DNA from: BPGX01 sp035405785
GTDB lineage: Bacteria; Bacteroidota; Bacteroidia; B-17B0; Aurantibacillaceae
Length of the DNA stretch: 64,000 bases
Direction of reading: 5' to 3'
Assembly: GCA_035405785.1 (NCBI GenBank)
Contig: DAONJS010000008.1
Span: 57,730 to 121,729 of the forward strand
The position numbers and the translations under genes are program-made. Shown here piece after piece: positions 34,101 through 41,222 of this stretch (within the stretch, counting starts at the first letter, position 1; the number at the start of each line of letters is the position of its first letter). The notes beneath the pieces were generated by a model that made no database searches, was not told the DNA's origin, and saw only the letters and a program-made list of their open reading frames with translations.

Positions 34101-35456
34101 ACCTGTTAAAACTGCAGTATTTTTGAAAGCCCTATAAGTGCCTGAAAAACCCATCGTGTGCACATTAAACATATCTGGCTGAACTTGAGTTTGAGGTAAA
34201 TAGGGCACTCCCGGCATATATGCTAAATCTTTTTCTCTATATACATCTGTCAATACATCTCCATCATAAGTAACATTATTCATGTATAAATACCCCATAC
34301 CTTTATAATCTACCTGCTTTTTGAATAATTTTTGAGAACTATAAAATCCACTAAAACTTGTACCTGTTCCTACCCAAAAAGTTTCAATAGGCACTTTTAC
34401 AGTTACTGCTCCCGAAAAATTTTTATACCTTAAATTACCAGATGGCGGAAATGATAAAGGCGAATAACTTATATTTCCCTCAAGAACATTAACATCAAAA
34501 TCATTTTTGTACTGATTTTTATACAAATCTTTAATAGTACTTTTCATATTATATCCAAAATTTACCCCTTGAATACCCGAAGAACTACTAACATTAAAAT
34601 TAAATCCTACATTTCCCACCAAGGTCGTAACATTATCTGAAAATTTTTCAGATAAAGATAATCCAGGACTTAAACTTATACCACCTGAACCAATGGTATA
34701 ATTTAATGATAAATCAAAACTGTTGTCTATCTTACTTGTATGCTTACTTTTGCTACTAATGGGAAAATCTAAACTATATCCACCACTTAAATTCCAAATA
34801 AAACCATTGTAAGTATTGTATCCTAATTGAAAAGATTTTTTGATTGATATCTTGTCTACTAATTTTTTAATTTTTTTCGGTAAAAGAACTAAATTACCTT
34901 TAAGTTTATTTATGTCTGATCCTATTATTTCTGATTCCATACCAATCCCCAACATCACAGTTGTATTCGGTCTTGTATTATTTTCTTCTTTAATAATGTC
35001 TCCATCAAAATCATCTGGCAATCCTTTCATGTGCCTGTCTATTGCACCTATATCTAAATTCCATCCTAATCCTACCCAACTGGCTTCTTGTTCCATACTG
35101 ATATTGCTATTGTATGTTAAATTAAATGGATAATCATTCATCGTAAATAATGGAATATTGTAACTGAAATCTCCACTATACAAACTTACATTTTCAGCAG
35201 GTGTAAGCGCACTAAAACCACTGGACTCCGGCGTTTTAGGTCCTTCCGATAATGCTTTTAATGAATATACATCACCAAATAAAATAACTGATACCATAAA
35301 TCCACTCGTCACTTTTGAAATCTTACTTCTTCTTATCTTTTCTAGAAAAGTGATTTTATTAAAACTTGAATTCATATAACTATTTCTTTTACTTTTTATA
35401 CTTAATAATGTTAATATACTTTTTGAAAAGAATTTTAATGCTTTCATATTTGTCAA
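28176..35456 (-). CDS. Giant Rhs-partner protein with SprB-like repeats and a YD-like end
   Basis: A 2426-residue exported protein (starts possible at 35456, 35447 or 35375). After an N-terminal hydrophobic segment (~52-64) comes ENVSLYSGDFSYNIPLFTMN ... ASWVGLGWNLDIGAIDRHMK (~90-135), an N-terminal domain often seen in large proteins next to Bacteroidota Rhs genes and reminiscent of SpvB/TcB-type starts. Long beta-rich stretches follow. A serine/threonine-rich region (~1660-1790) leads to SprB-like repeats with CAGTCDGKLVLNIN, GTYTINNVCACGNPYQV and CSGTYTIQVKDIMGC. The end has a carbohydrate-binding-like beta sandwich (~2180-2370) and a YD-like close, AARYVYNNRNELQEV. Encoded upstream of the Rhs gene in the same direction. 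By analogy to TcB-TcC pairs it could complete the shell around the toxin; this is inference. Neither catalytic motif nor T9SS sorting domain seen. Confidence 0.7.
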   Translation of the reverse strand: MTNMKALKFFSKSILTLLSIKSKRNSYMNSSFNKITFLEKIRRSKISKVTSGFMVSVILFGDVYSLKALSEGPKTPESSGFSALTPAENVSLYSGDFSYNIPLFTMNDYPFNLTYNSNISMEQEASWVGLGWNLDIGAIDRHMKGLPDDFDGDIIKEENNTRPNTTVMLGIGMESEIIGSDINKLKGNLVLLPKKIKKLVDKISIKKSFQLGYNTYNGFIWNLSGGYSLDFPISSKSKHTSKIDNSFDLSLNYTIGSGGISLSPGLSLSEKFSDNVTTLVGNVGFNFNVSSSSGIQGVNFGYNMKSTIKDLYKNQYKNDFDVNVLEGNISYSPLSFPPSGNLRYKNFSGAVTVKVPIETFWVGTGTSFSGFYSSQKLFKKQVDYKGMGYLYMNNVTYDGDVLTDVYREKDLAYMPGVPYLPQTQVQPDMFNVHTMGFSGTYRAFKNTAVLTGNHNFVANKGHDVKVDFEFGAGNAFKGALNPTYGVSTQNSGYWIIQNNAFGSTSNSNKFSNGFSNIYFRKIEDGGKGISTTYFGGMYNTDAVAYKLHKDKFNYYLQNSLQVGSSSSGSALGVFADKYNGPEYPASSTTFLPIKYKQIKLHPLYNKLYKQYYDSVNIVSKDHHITHIEILNEKGQRFVFGCPAYNKLQKEVSFNIGGEATFDGSNFNILNVPTTTYNPGDNSTSNSKGLQHYYHSQEIPAYVYAYHLTEIYSPEYSDIKGDGPTPDDAGDYLIFHYNRKITDYKWRSPMSNLNYIAQYQPGALSKNDDGMGVYSYGVKDVWYIDTVRSKTEIAIFYTSQRSDAREANGENGGLGSQYLHKLDSIVLYDLQEFLLHKQSTLQALRAKKRIYFVYDYTLCQGVPNSLVNNGGKLTLKSVIIMNGNSMKDQISKYFFTYNSNNPLYNLGRNDRYGNDMNPILGSNNTLYPYRPSDKAQADSAAQAWRLKQIELPGGGSIEIEYESDDYVYVQDKRAMQMFRLHSISNSSNSLGLPGTITNISTGSWLIFETDIPSSVSLSTAQAEFNKYFLEDVNSQMYFKVAMNVTKPGGNFGNRYEMVYGFAEIESKNVFKDNSTNKYYGAIKLKNISYKGSTYHPFQMAAMQWVFTNAQHFYQDKTPTYYDDPISVVQFVVNEFIQSPSFFANQLVALLSGPFKYMDLKGFGKNIAPQYSWIRLCVRDRKYSGTSRVKRVIYKNNWQSKTGESNADITHVKRYYYEMQNGTSSGVAANEPMVGADENTLRRGISYQNNTSFPAIMKWTRLLTPNINYTYYNPINEGQMPGPSVGYRRVVVKEEVQAPYSSNGYEEHWFYTDYDFPVQMKSTPMDQDHVVKNLNYVKLTHAVASQGFCTVLSDMPGKPKEVKIYDGKNTLVTHKIYHYTFDPVKYLKDDNSIESAYSGLDMDVVVDWREEKSISSNFQLQLNLDLSIVGIFPIPIPTAWPNVNYSESVFRSSVVNKTVYMHGVLKEEEIMDKGANVSVKHYLFDPVSGADVLNSVKEKYGNERFSFSLPAYHVYKNMGSASVNTGIIMKIITNNSGVISYTPNTIQLRDGDKLMSITNNADFMWVYKAGSNNYLIDRSGNTVNNYTSYVMVYESGNRNKLGEFVEQYTMKKSPISVNNIQINTSREILTASASTYTDYFSVVSDSCKISCKDTSGTWTGTLIAGQNYTYHPTYGMLGPTMASSNMPVVQVTVNVQDKCGITGHCPSCSSAISVSACLTPNDSIYLGQGNLSFVTPTTNPTSTVSPSSYTLTGPAAASVQTVNTATFSPPSYTNLNITNNSSTTISTGTVASPHQSAIAVSPTSFSATSQSVTQTSASSGTLLNAPCATVTLNGYDVSCAGTCDGKLVLNINSACVGPYILDWSPSICSPLPTLTMVPTPGTYTINNVCACGNPYQVILKDTNNVVLSISNSAYVVGPSQINVTALNYIPSCSGCNGYLSLAIGGGWCLASTPCSYTVKVGSPSGSITTYTNVQPYFISSNPFVIPNVCSGTYTIQVKDIMGCTKTVTLNLSPGSIQTFSMNGLCPNVHHVVISHQGGLNTVIDVPIMGGFNGMLPPNLKVNPFVYHLRNAWRVHKSYVYYTNRIPKNINTSVQLPKQSHYEKIDRFWLYTGTWMTNEIKWKLVSVVDYCNINGVPIQEHDISGIYSSAQYGWKGLLQEAIAYNARSEEIAFESFELNYMPVDTPNTYKPHFRFDNIYANSSKITGIVAHTGLYSAKLVPNDSLVYNTNVISGFSKQFFPSYSAPPPFYVYPSYYSDKFAPYDTIRTYEISLWARCIPLTPSSQYFNIVMAGMTSPVNCVLDSNYVEIYLNQTKLNVTKVYESPEIEGWKQYRFELTLQNPVACDRLKIKIKNAGNLPLYVDDVRINPKDAMVKNFVYYPYTKLLAAVLDENGFAARYVYNNRNELQEVVKETEKGNVFVMYKKMEKR

Positions 35457-35486
35457 TTTTGTTTTATTTGAAAATATTTTTCAATT

Positions 35487-36632
35487 TTACTTCTTTTGTT
35501 TTTTATTCAAATAAAAATGTTGTTCCGGAAAACCTGTACCTTGAATTTTAAAATCATATACACCATCACTCAATTCACTTAAATTTAGTACAAACAAATT
35601 CAAACCATTTTTCAATTGTATCCTGTCTGCTATCTTGGAAACTTTTATTTCTTTCTTAGTTTCCAAATTAACTACTTTAATGACAGGTTTTTCTACATTA
35701 CCAAAGTGTCTTATTGCTATAAATAATGTATCAGAATTTAATTCAAACCATTGATCTTTTACATTTTCATTCAATTCTATATACGAAAAAGATGGGTGTA
35801 ATTCAATAACTTTACTTTTATTATTCCCTTTAATATAAAAAACATTTGGTGAAGATACGGCCAGAATTTCAGAATTTTCATTTGTTGCAACTACTTGCCA
35901 AACATATCTTTTATCATAATCCAGTTTTCTTGCTGATGATGGATAAATTAAATTAGTTGTACTTAAATTCTTCACCATTAAATATTCCATATTCAAATAC
36001 AAATCTTGTTCTGGACTCTGTGTTGATTCAACCACTCTAATAGTGTATTTAATTCCATCTCTATAAGGTGCTAAAGGCAACCATAAAAAGTTTGGAAACA
36101 AATTGTTCAAAGTATCTCCATTCGCAGGATATACTAATTCTATGTTATTGAAATACTCTATTGTTAATTCAAAAATTCTCTTAATCAAAACTTCACCAGC
36201 CCAATTACACCCTGCTGTGGTCTTTAATAATGTGTATTCTACTTTATAGGTGCCTGGTAATAAAAATCCTCCGCTGCTTTTCACTTTTGTATAAAAGTAA
36301 TTATCTATCCATTCACTTTCAAATGGCGATACATCTTTGTTTCTTCTGTATACTGAAAAATAATTTTCGTTTATCTGAAATGTTTGTGTTTTGCTTTTAT
36401 ACTTTACATCCCCTGCTTTATCCATTAATTTCAATGTGGCAAAATAATAAGATCCATCTGTAATTTGAGAGTAAATGTCAATATCCCATAATCGTTCTAC
36501 TGGAAAATATGTTTCTACTTCTCCATAATTTTTTATAATATCATAATAATTTACCACGCCCTGTGCAGTTGCAAATTTAATCATCATTGCACTTAATAAA
36601 ATACCTCCTATTTTTTTCAATTTTCTTTTCAT
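35487..36632 (-). CDS. Exported Ig/FnIII-like protein of the Rhs-partner operon
   Basis: A 381-residue protein with a signal peptide (MKRKLKKIGGILLSAMMIKF, cut after ATAQ). It appears to have three beta-sandwich parts: residues ~25-150 (YYFATLKLMDKAGDVKYKSK, GTYKVEYTLLKTTAGCNW), an FnIII-like domain ~160-265 opening ELVYPANGDTLNNLFPNFLW and ending VWQVVATNENSEILAVSSPN, and a last ~110 residues that end with YDFKIQGTGFPEQHF. No named family recognised. The gene lies 10 nt from the upstream barrel gene and 30 nt from the giant gene, so it is certainly part of one operon. A structural or adaptor role at the cell surface is inferred. Confidence 0.6.
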   Translation of the reverse strand: MKRKLKKIGGILLSAMMIKFATAQGVVNYYDIIKNYGEVETYFPVERLWDIDIYSQITDGSYYFATLKLMDKAGDVKYKSKTQTFQINENYFSVYRRNKDVSPFESEWIDNYFYTKVKSSGGFLLPGTYKVEYTLLKTTAGCNWAGEVLIKRIFELTIEYFNNIELVYPANGDTLNNLFPNFLWLPLAPYRDGIKYTIRVVESTQSPEQDLYLNMEYLMVKNLSTTNLIYPSSARKLDYDKRYVWQVVATNENSEILAVSSPNVFYIKGNNKSKVIELHPSFSYIELNENVKDQWFELNSDTLFIAIRHFGNVEKPVIKVVNLETKKEIKVSKIADRIQLKNGLNLFVLNLSELSDGVYDFKIQGTGFPEQHFYLNKKQKK

Positions 36633-36642
36633 ATATTTTATT

Positions 36643-38664
36643 TTACCAATTAAATATTAATGCAAAATTGCTATAAAAATATTCATTATTTAAAATGTTT
36701 GAATTATTAATGCTTATTACATTCGCTTCATTCCAAATACTTCGGTTTTGTCCATATCCAGCAAGAAACCTTATATTAAAATTCTTTATGACCTGTATAT
36801 TCCCTGACACATCAATTCCTCTGTTCCATAGCCCATCATATTTATAAAATAAAAATCCATTTAAATTGATTTCTAACCACTTATTATTGTATCCGATGCC
36901 AGATTGAAAGGTGTAATTTTCTTTATACTTTTGATCAAGTTTCAGATCTCTGAATTCTAAATATTGAACATTTGCAGTAAATCTCCATTTATTATTCCAA
37001 TCAAAAAATCCTTGTAATATAGCATTTCTCACCATTGGTAATGTTTCACTCTCATACGAATTTAATTGTAGAAATAAATTCTTTAATCCATTCCTGTTAC
37101 GAATGTATTCACCAGAGTACGAGATTTGATGTTGTTCTGTCAATTGATTTGACATTCTATTTATATATCTGTAATTGATATTCATTCTGAAATGTTCGTT
37201 TATTTTCCACCTTTGTCTAAATTGAATAGATTTCCAGTAAGTAGTAACCGTTTTCAAGCCCGATAAATTATCTTGTCTATAATAACCAGATAAATTAATT
37301 TCAATTTTTTTAGTAATATACATTTGATTTTTCAATTCAACATATTGCTGATCTTTCATTAAAAATGGTGCTGCAGATGAAAAATAAAACGGACTAATTT
37401 GTTCATATTGAATACCTGTTTCTTTCAATACTTTTTTGAATTTTAGTTTCATAGCAGAATGAAAAGCATAACCAGTTTGTGTTCCAAAATTATTTTTTTG
37501 TTGTAAAATATTTCCAATGATATTATCTGCTGAAAAATTTTCAATCACTGGTAATCCTTGATAATAGTAGTTAGTATTTATATTTTCTGTAAATGCCTGT
37601 GAACCTGCTGCATTTAATTCATATTCTAATTTTTCTCCTATGAATTTATAACTCACAGTACCTATTTGATTATTTCTTTTGAATAACTCTTTATCTTTTC
37701 CTGAAAAACTATAGCCACTAATTTTTACTAAATGATTTTTACTTCTCATCCCTATATTTCCCCCGTTGATAATTTGCATACTACCATTCCACCATCCACC
37801 AAATTGATTCCAAAAAATTACCGGAAACAATCTGCCACTTATGGCACCCGCTTCAAATTTTCCAAACTTTGTATTTACCTCTAATCCATCTACCGTAACT
37901 CCATTACTCACAAATCTTTCTTCTTTATTCCAAAAAAATCTACCAGTATTAAATCTTTCAATTTTTGACATAAAATTTTCAAACTTATTCAATGGTAAAA
38001 TACTTTTTATTTCATTTATTTCCATTCTTTTATCTTTTAATTGATTATATGTATTAATCACACTATCATTGATTTTCATTGATGAATTTTCTTTGATAGC
38101 ATTTTCTTTCAATTCTAAAAGTTTTTTTCTGAATGCCTTTTCCTTTTCATAATTATCTAATAATTCTTTTAAAGCCATTGTATCATTTTTATTAATCATT
38201 TGTAAAGCCGCATTTTTTTGAAATTCTAATTCATTACTATCAGGCATAGATTTTTGAATACTATCAATCAATTCTATCAACTTAGCATTTTCATTTTGTT
38301 TTTGCTTTGATAATAAGATGTTTTCATATTCTTTCTCTAATTTTTGCATTGCTTTTTTTTGCAAATTCTGTCTTAATTTTTCTTGATTATAACTTATTGA
38401 AATTAAATTGGGATAAAAATTTTTTGTAACAAAGGCAGCATTCAAATTAGTGAGTTGTAAATTAATATCAAATGGCACTGAAAAAATTTCTAACTTTTGA
38501 TTACTACGAATATAGTAATAAGTGGCAGGATAGGGTGAATAAAGAGATACAATGCTATTATAATTCATTCCTGCTTCTACTCTTCCTGAATATTTCACAT
38601 TTTGACAAAAAATACTTTGACCAAAAATTAATAATATCAAAAAATTAAATAATCTTTGTTTCAT
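36643..38664 (-). CDS. Outer-membrane beta-barrel protein with internal coiled coil
   Basis: A 673-residue protein: signal peptide (MKQRLFNFLILLIFGQSIFC), a short beta part (~20-90), then a strongly charged helical region (~92-225, KLRQNLQKKAMQKLEKEYEN ...) that looks like a coiled coil. From ~240 on it has alternating beta strands rich in aromatic residues, typical of an outer-membrane barrel, with the last residues FALIFNW ending in an aromatic as beta-barrel assembly signals do. Family not recognised. The GWWNGS/GGNIGMRS loop region may form a plug. Second gene of the operon behind the promoter at 41041-41072. The coiled coil in the periplasm and the barrel in the outer membrane suit an export or anchoring role for the giant proteins; inferred. 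Confidence 0.6.
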   Translation of the reverse strand: MKQRLFNFLILLIFGQSIFCQNVKYSGRVEAGMNYNSIVSLYSPYPATYYYIRSNQKLEIFSVPFDINLQLTNLNAAFVTKNFYPNLISISYNQEKLRQNLQKKAMQKLEKEYENILLSKQKQNENAKLIELIDSIQKSMPDSNELEFQKNAALQMINKNDTMALKELLDNYEKEKAFRKKLLELKENAIKENSSMKINDSVINTYNQLKDKRMEINEIKSILPLNKFENFMSKIERFNTGRFFWNKEERFVSNGVTVDGLEVNTKFGKFEAGAISGRLFPVIFWNQFGGWWNGSMQIINGGNIGMRSKNHLVKISGYSFSGKDKELFKRNNQIGTVSYKFIGEKLEYELNAAGSQAFTENINTNYYYQGLPVIENFSADNIIGNILQQKNNFGTQTGYAFHSAMKLKFKKVLKETGIQYEQISPFYFSSAAPFLMKDQQYVELKNQMYITKKIEINLSGYYRQDNLSGLKTVTTYWKSIQFRQRWKINEHFRMNINYRYINRMSNQLTEQHQISYSGEYIRNRNGLKNLFLQLNSYESETLPMVRNAILQGFFDWNNKWRFTANVQYLEFRDLKLDQKYKENYTFQSGIGYNNKWLEINLNGFLFYKYDGLWNRGIDVSGNIQVIKNFNIRFLAGYGQNRSIWNEANVISINNSNILNNEYFYSNFALIFNW

Positions 38665-38724
38665 ATAGATTGAAAATTTTTTACTTTAATTCATTTCTGT
38701 CTTTTTTACTTAATTGAAAATTCT

Positions 38725-41022
38725 TTATTTAAAAATTTCAATCTTTATCGTTCGTTTTTCACCATTTTCAAATTCTATTTCTATAATATAAACACCATTT
38801 TTCAATTCAGGTATTTGTGATTTTAAAATACTTACTTCACTACATTTTTCACTAGTTTTTTCTACAAACTCAAAATCTGATAATTCAGATATTTTTCTTC
38901 CAAATATATCTATTACATTGGCTTTTTTCACAACATTTTCTTCTGATGTCATTAAAAACAAATCTTTTTGCACAGGATTAGGATATATTTTTAATACTCT
39001 GTTTCCTTCAATTTCAATACTTACAGTATCACTGGAAATAACACATCCCACGCTATCCGTTATATGAACATAATAATCTCCGCTTTGATGAACAATGATT
39101 GAATTACTTGTATCAATAGGATTACCATTGAAATACCAAACCCCTGTGAAAGAATTATTTGCTATCTTTAATGAATCACACAAATGTTTTAATGAAATAG
39201 GATCTTTACTAATTTGAATTAATATACTATCTCTCACTAAACAACCATTATTATCTACTGTTTCAAAATAATACCACCCATTTTGAATGGCATTAATATA
39301 ATTTGCATTACCTGATAAAACATTTCCATAATACCATTGATATTGATTAAAAGTATCTGTCACATACAAACTATCACATAACTGATGAATTTGAACATTT
39401 GTTCTCGGGTATTGTAAAACACTAATTCTTGCAGTATCTGAAACACATGCATTTTCATCTATCATTACTAACCAGTAATCTCCACCTTCTACTTGTATGG
39501 TGTCCTTATTTAATCCATTACTCCACAATGGTTGATAAAAAGATTGATAATCTGTCCATAATTCTGCTTGTTCATTGTAACATATTGTAACATCACCATA
39601 TATTTTTGGTGCAGGTCTTTTACAACTTATTTTTCCTGCAAATCCTGATGTTGCATTTTTTCTTACCACACTTACAGGAAATTGATTTGTGTCAGCAGAA
39701 ATACTTTTAATATAACTACCCGAAATAAAAAAATTACCTTTCTCATCTACATCACAACTACTTGAAATCATTCTTGCCTTTATTATACTCGCATCAATTG
39801 TATGAATATATCTAACAACAGTATCTGCACTAATTTTGAATATTCCTAAATAATTAGCACTATCATAACCGCTCCTTGTAATTAATTGATTCACAAACTT
39901 TAAAGTATCAACAAATTCTATAGTAAAATATATTCCTGAACTTTGATCTAAACTTAAATTTCTACCTATTGTGCTATCTCCTTTTTGCACAATCCAATAC
40001 TTTTGAACTGTACTACTTGTATCAATTTTCCATAAAATGGCTTTGCTTTTCTGAACTAACACAGTATCTGTATTATTTATCCAGATATTTCTCAATGTTC
40101 CACCCACATAGATATTTTTATTGTGATATTTTACATCCCATATTAGAGTTTTCGTGGTTTCTCCTTCTGGAAATTGTTTCAAATAAATAATATTCCCGCT
40201 ATTTGTATTCATTTTCAAAATAAATGCATGTTCTCCACCACCATTTAATATACCTGAATAACCTACAATTTTCAAACTATCTTTGTAATGACCAGTACAA
40301 TAAATATTACCAGATTCATCAAAAACCAATTTAGAAACTTTGTAATTCTTTTGACGATCATAGTTATACCCTACTTTAAACCATTTTCTTTGTAGTTGAT
40401 AATTATACCCTGCGAGTAAAAGATTATAAATACCCCTTGAAGTATATGTTGTATCACTAAAATTTATAATTTCACCTACATAAGCACTAATGAATATTCC
40501 ATTATTATTTACAATCATATCCTCCGCTTCAATAAATTGTGACCAGCACAAATTACTTCCACTTACAAAATTTCCATTAGTATCTAATTTGATTAAATAT
40601 AGATTACTCAATCCATAAATTCCAACAATACTATCATTTCCATAGTATACTTTATCACGAAATTTTCCATACAAATAAATGGTATCAGAATAAAAAGATA
40701 ATTTTGAATGATTTAATAAATTGCTCTTTAATTTTTTTTTCCATATTACATTTCCCTGCTTATCAGAATACATTACAATCAAACCATCTGGTCCTATTCC
40801 TCCAATTGAATTAATAATAGTTGTATCCTGTCTGTAAACAATAGTATCTCCAAAATTTCCTGCTATTATTATTCTATTTTTATTCGGAACAACCACTATA
40901 TCATTTCCAACATCTTTTAACCCTCTATGATTTTTGAGGTTTTCAAACCATTCCCAGTCTTGAGAAAAAACAAAATTAATAATCAATAAAAAAACATTTA
41001 TAAAAAAGTAATTCTTTTTCAT
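38725..41022 (-). CDS. T9SS-sorted surface protein with beta-propeller-like repeats
   Basis: About 765 residues from the ATG at 41022. This start gives a good signal peptide (MKKNYFFINVFLLIINFVFS) and lies 19 nt after a clear promoter; the open frame up to 41118 would run through that promoter and is not used. Residues ~25-480 hold SBBP-like propeller repeats (FGDTIVYRQDT, GSGNIYCTGHYKDSLKI-like blades, GNFFISGSYIKSI). Then follow Ig-like segments of the type ADIWLVMIDENACVSDTARI-like 'question for a cause' repeats (PKIYGDVTICYNEQAELW). The last ~80 residues (LKIYPNPVQKDLFLM ... GVYIIEIEFENGEKRTIKIE) form a type A T9SS sorting domain. First gene of the operon leading to the giant Rhs partners, hence a likely surface component; function unknown. 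Confidence 0.75.
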   Translation of the reverse strand: MKKNYFFINVFLLIINFVFSQDWEWFENLKNHRGLKDVGNDIVVVPNKNRIIIAGNFGDTIVYRQDTTIINSIGGIGPDGLIVMYSDKQGNVIWKKKLKSNLLNHSKLSFYSDTIYLYGKFRDKVYYGNDSIVGIYGLSNLYLIKLDTNGNFVSGSNLCWSQFIEAEDMIVNNNGIFISAYVGEIINFSDTTYTSRGIYNLLLAGYNYQLQRKWFKVGYNYDRQKNYKVSKLVFDESGNIYCTGHYKDSLKIVGYSGILNGGGEHAFILKMNTNSGNIIYLKQFPEGETTKTLIWDVKYHNKNIYVGGTLRNIWINNTDTVLVQKSKAILWKIDTSSTVQKYWIVQKGDSTIGRNLSLDQSSGIYFTIEFVDTLKFVNQLITRSGYDSANYLGIFKISADTVVRYIHTIDASIIKARMISSSCDVDEKGNFFISGSYIKSISADTNQFPVSVVRKNATSGFAGKISCKRPAPKIYGDVTICYNEQAELWTDYQSFYQPLWSNGLNKDTIQVEGGDYWLVMIDENACVSDTARISVLQYPRTNVQIHQLCDSLYVTDTFNQYQWYYGNVLSGNANYINAIQNGWYYFETVDNNGCLVRDSILIQISKDPISLKHLCDSLKIANNSFTGVWYFNGNPIDTSNSIIVHQSGDYYVHITDSVGCVISSDTVSIEIEGNRVLKIYPNPVQKDLFLMTSEENVVKKANVIDIFGRKISELSDFEFVEKTSEKCSEVSILKSQIPELKNGVYIIEIEFENGEKRTIKIEIFK

Positions 41023-41040
41023 ACTAATATTTTTTTTTTG

Positions 41041-41072
41041 CAAAATTAAGTTAAATTTTAAAATAAAACAAA
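41041..41072 (-). promoter_or_regulatory. Promoter of the Rhs-partner operon
   Basis: On the minus strand TTTG (41072-41069), a 20-nt spacer and TAATTTTG (41048-41041) match the Bacteroidota promoter consensus. The ATG at 41022 is 18 nt downstream. Four closely spaced genes follow (gaps of 60, 10 and 30 nt), so this promoter probably serves all of them. The Rhs gene beyond the RAYT block may or may not be included. Confidence 0.75.
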
Positions 41073-41166
41073 GATTTTTATTTGGTAAAAAGTATTTTGT
41101 TACCAATTTTCTTCGCAATACTCATACACTTTATTCAATCATCTTTAGAAATTGGTATAAAAAACA

Positions 41167-41199
41167 AAACCCTGTGAATGTATTTTACTCACAGGGTTT
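41167..41199 (-). terminator. Terminator of the rpoBC operon
   Basis: An 11-bp stem (AAACCCTGTGA/TCACAGGGTTT) with an 11-nt loop, followed on the minus strand by TTGTTTTT. It lies 24 nt after the rpoC stop and separates the transcription operon from the Rhs-partner operon. Confidence 0.85.
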
Positions 41200-41222
41200 T
41201 AAGATATCTATCCGTTGAATTT

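Noticed and set aside
41023..41118. Upstream start of the T9SS-sorted protein at 41118
   Set aside because: It would run through a consensus promoter at 41041-41072 and would bury the signal peptide 32 residues inside the protein.
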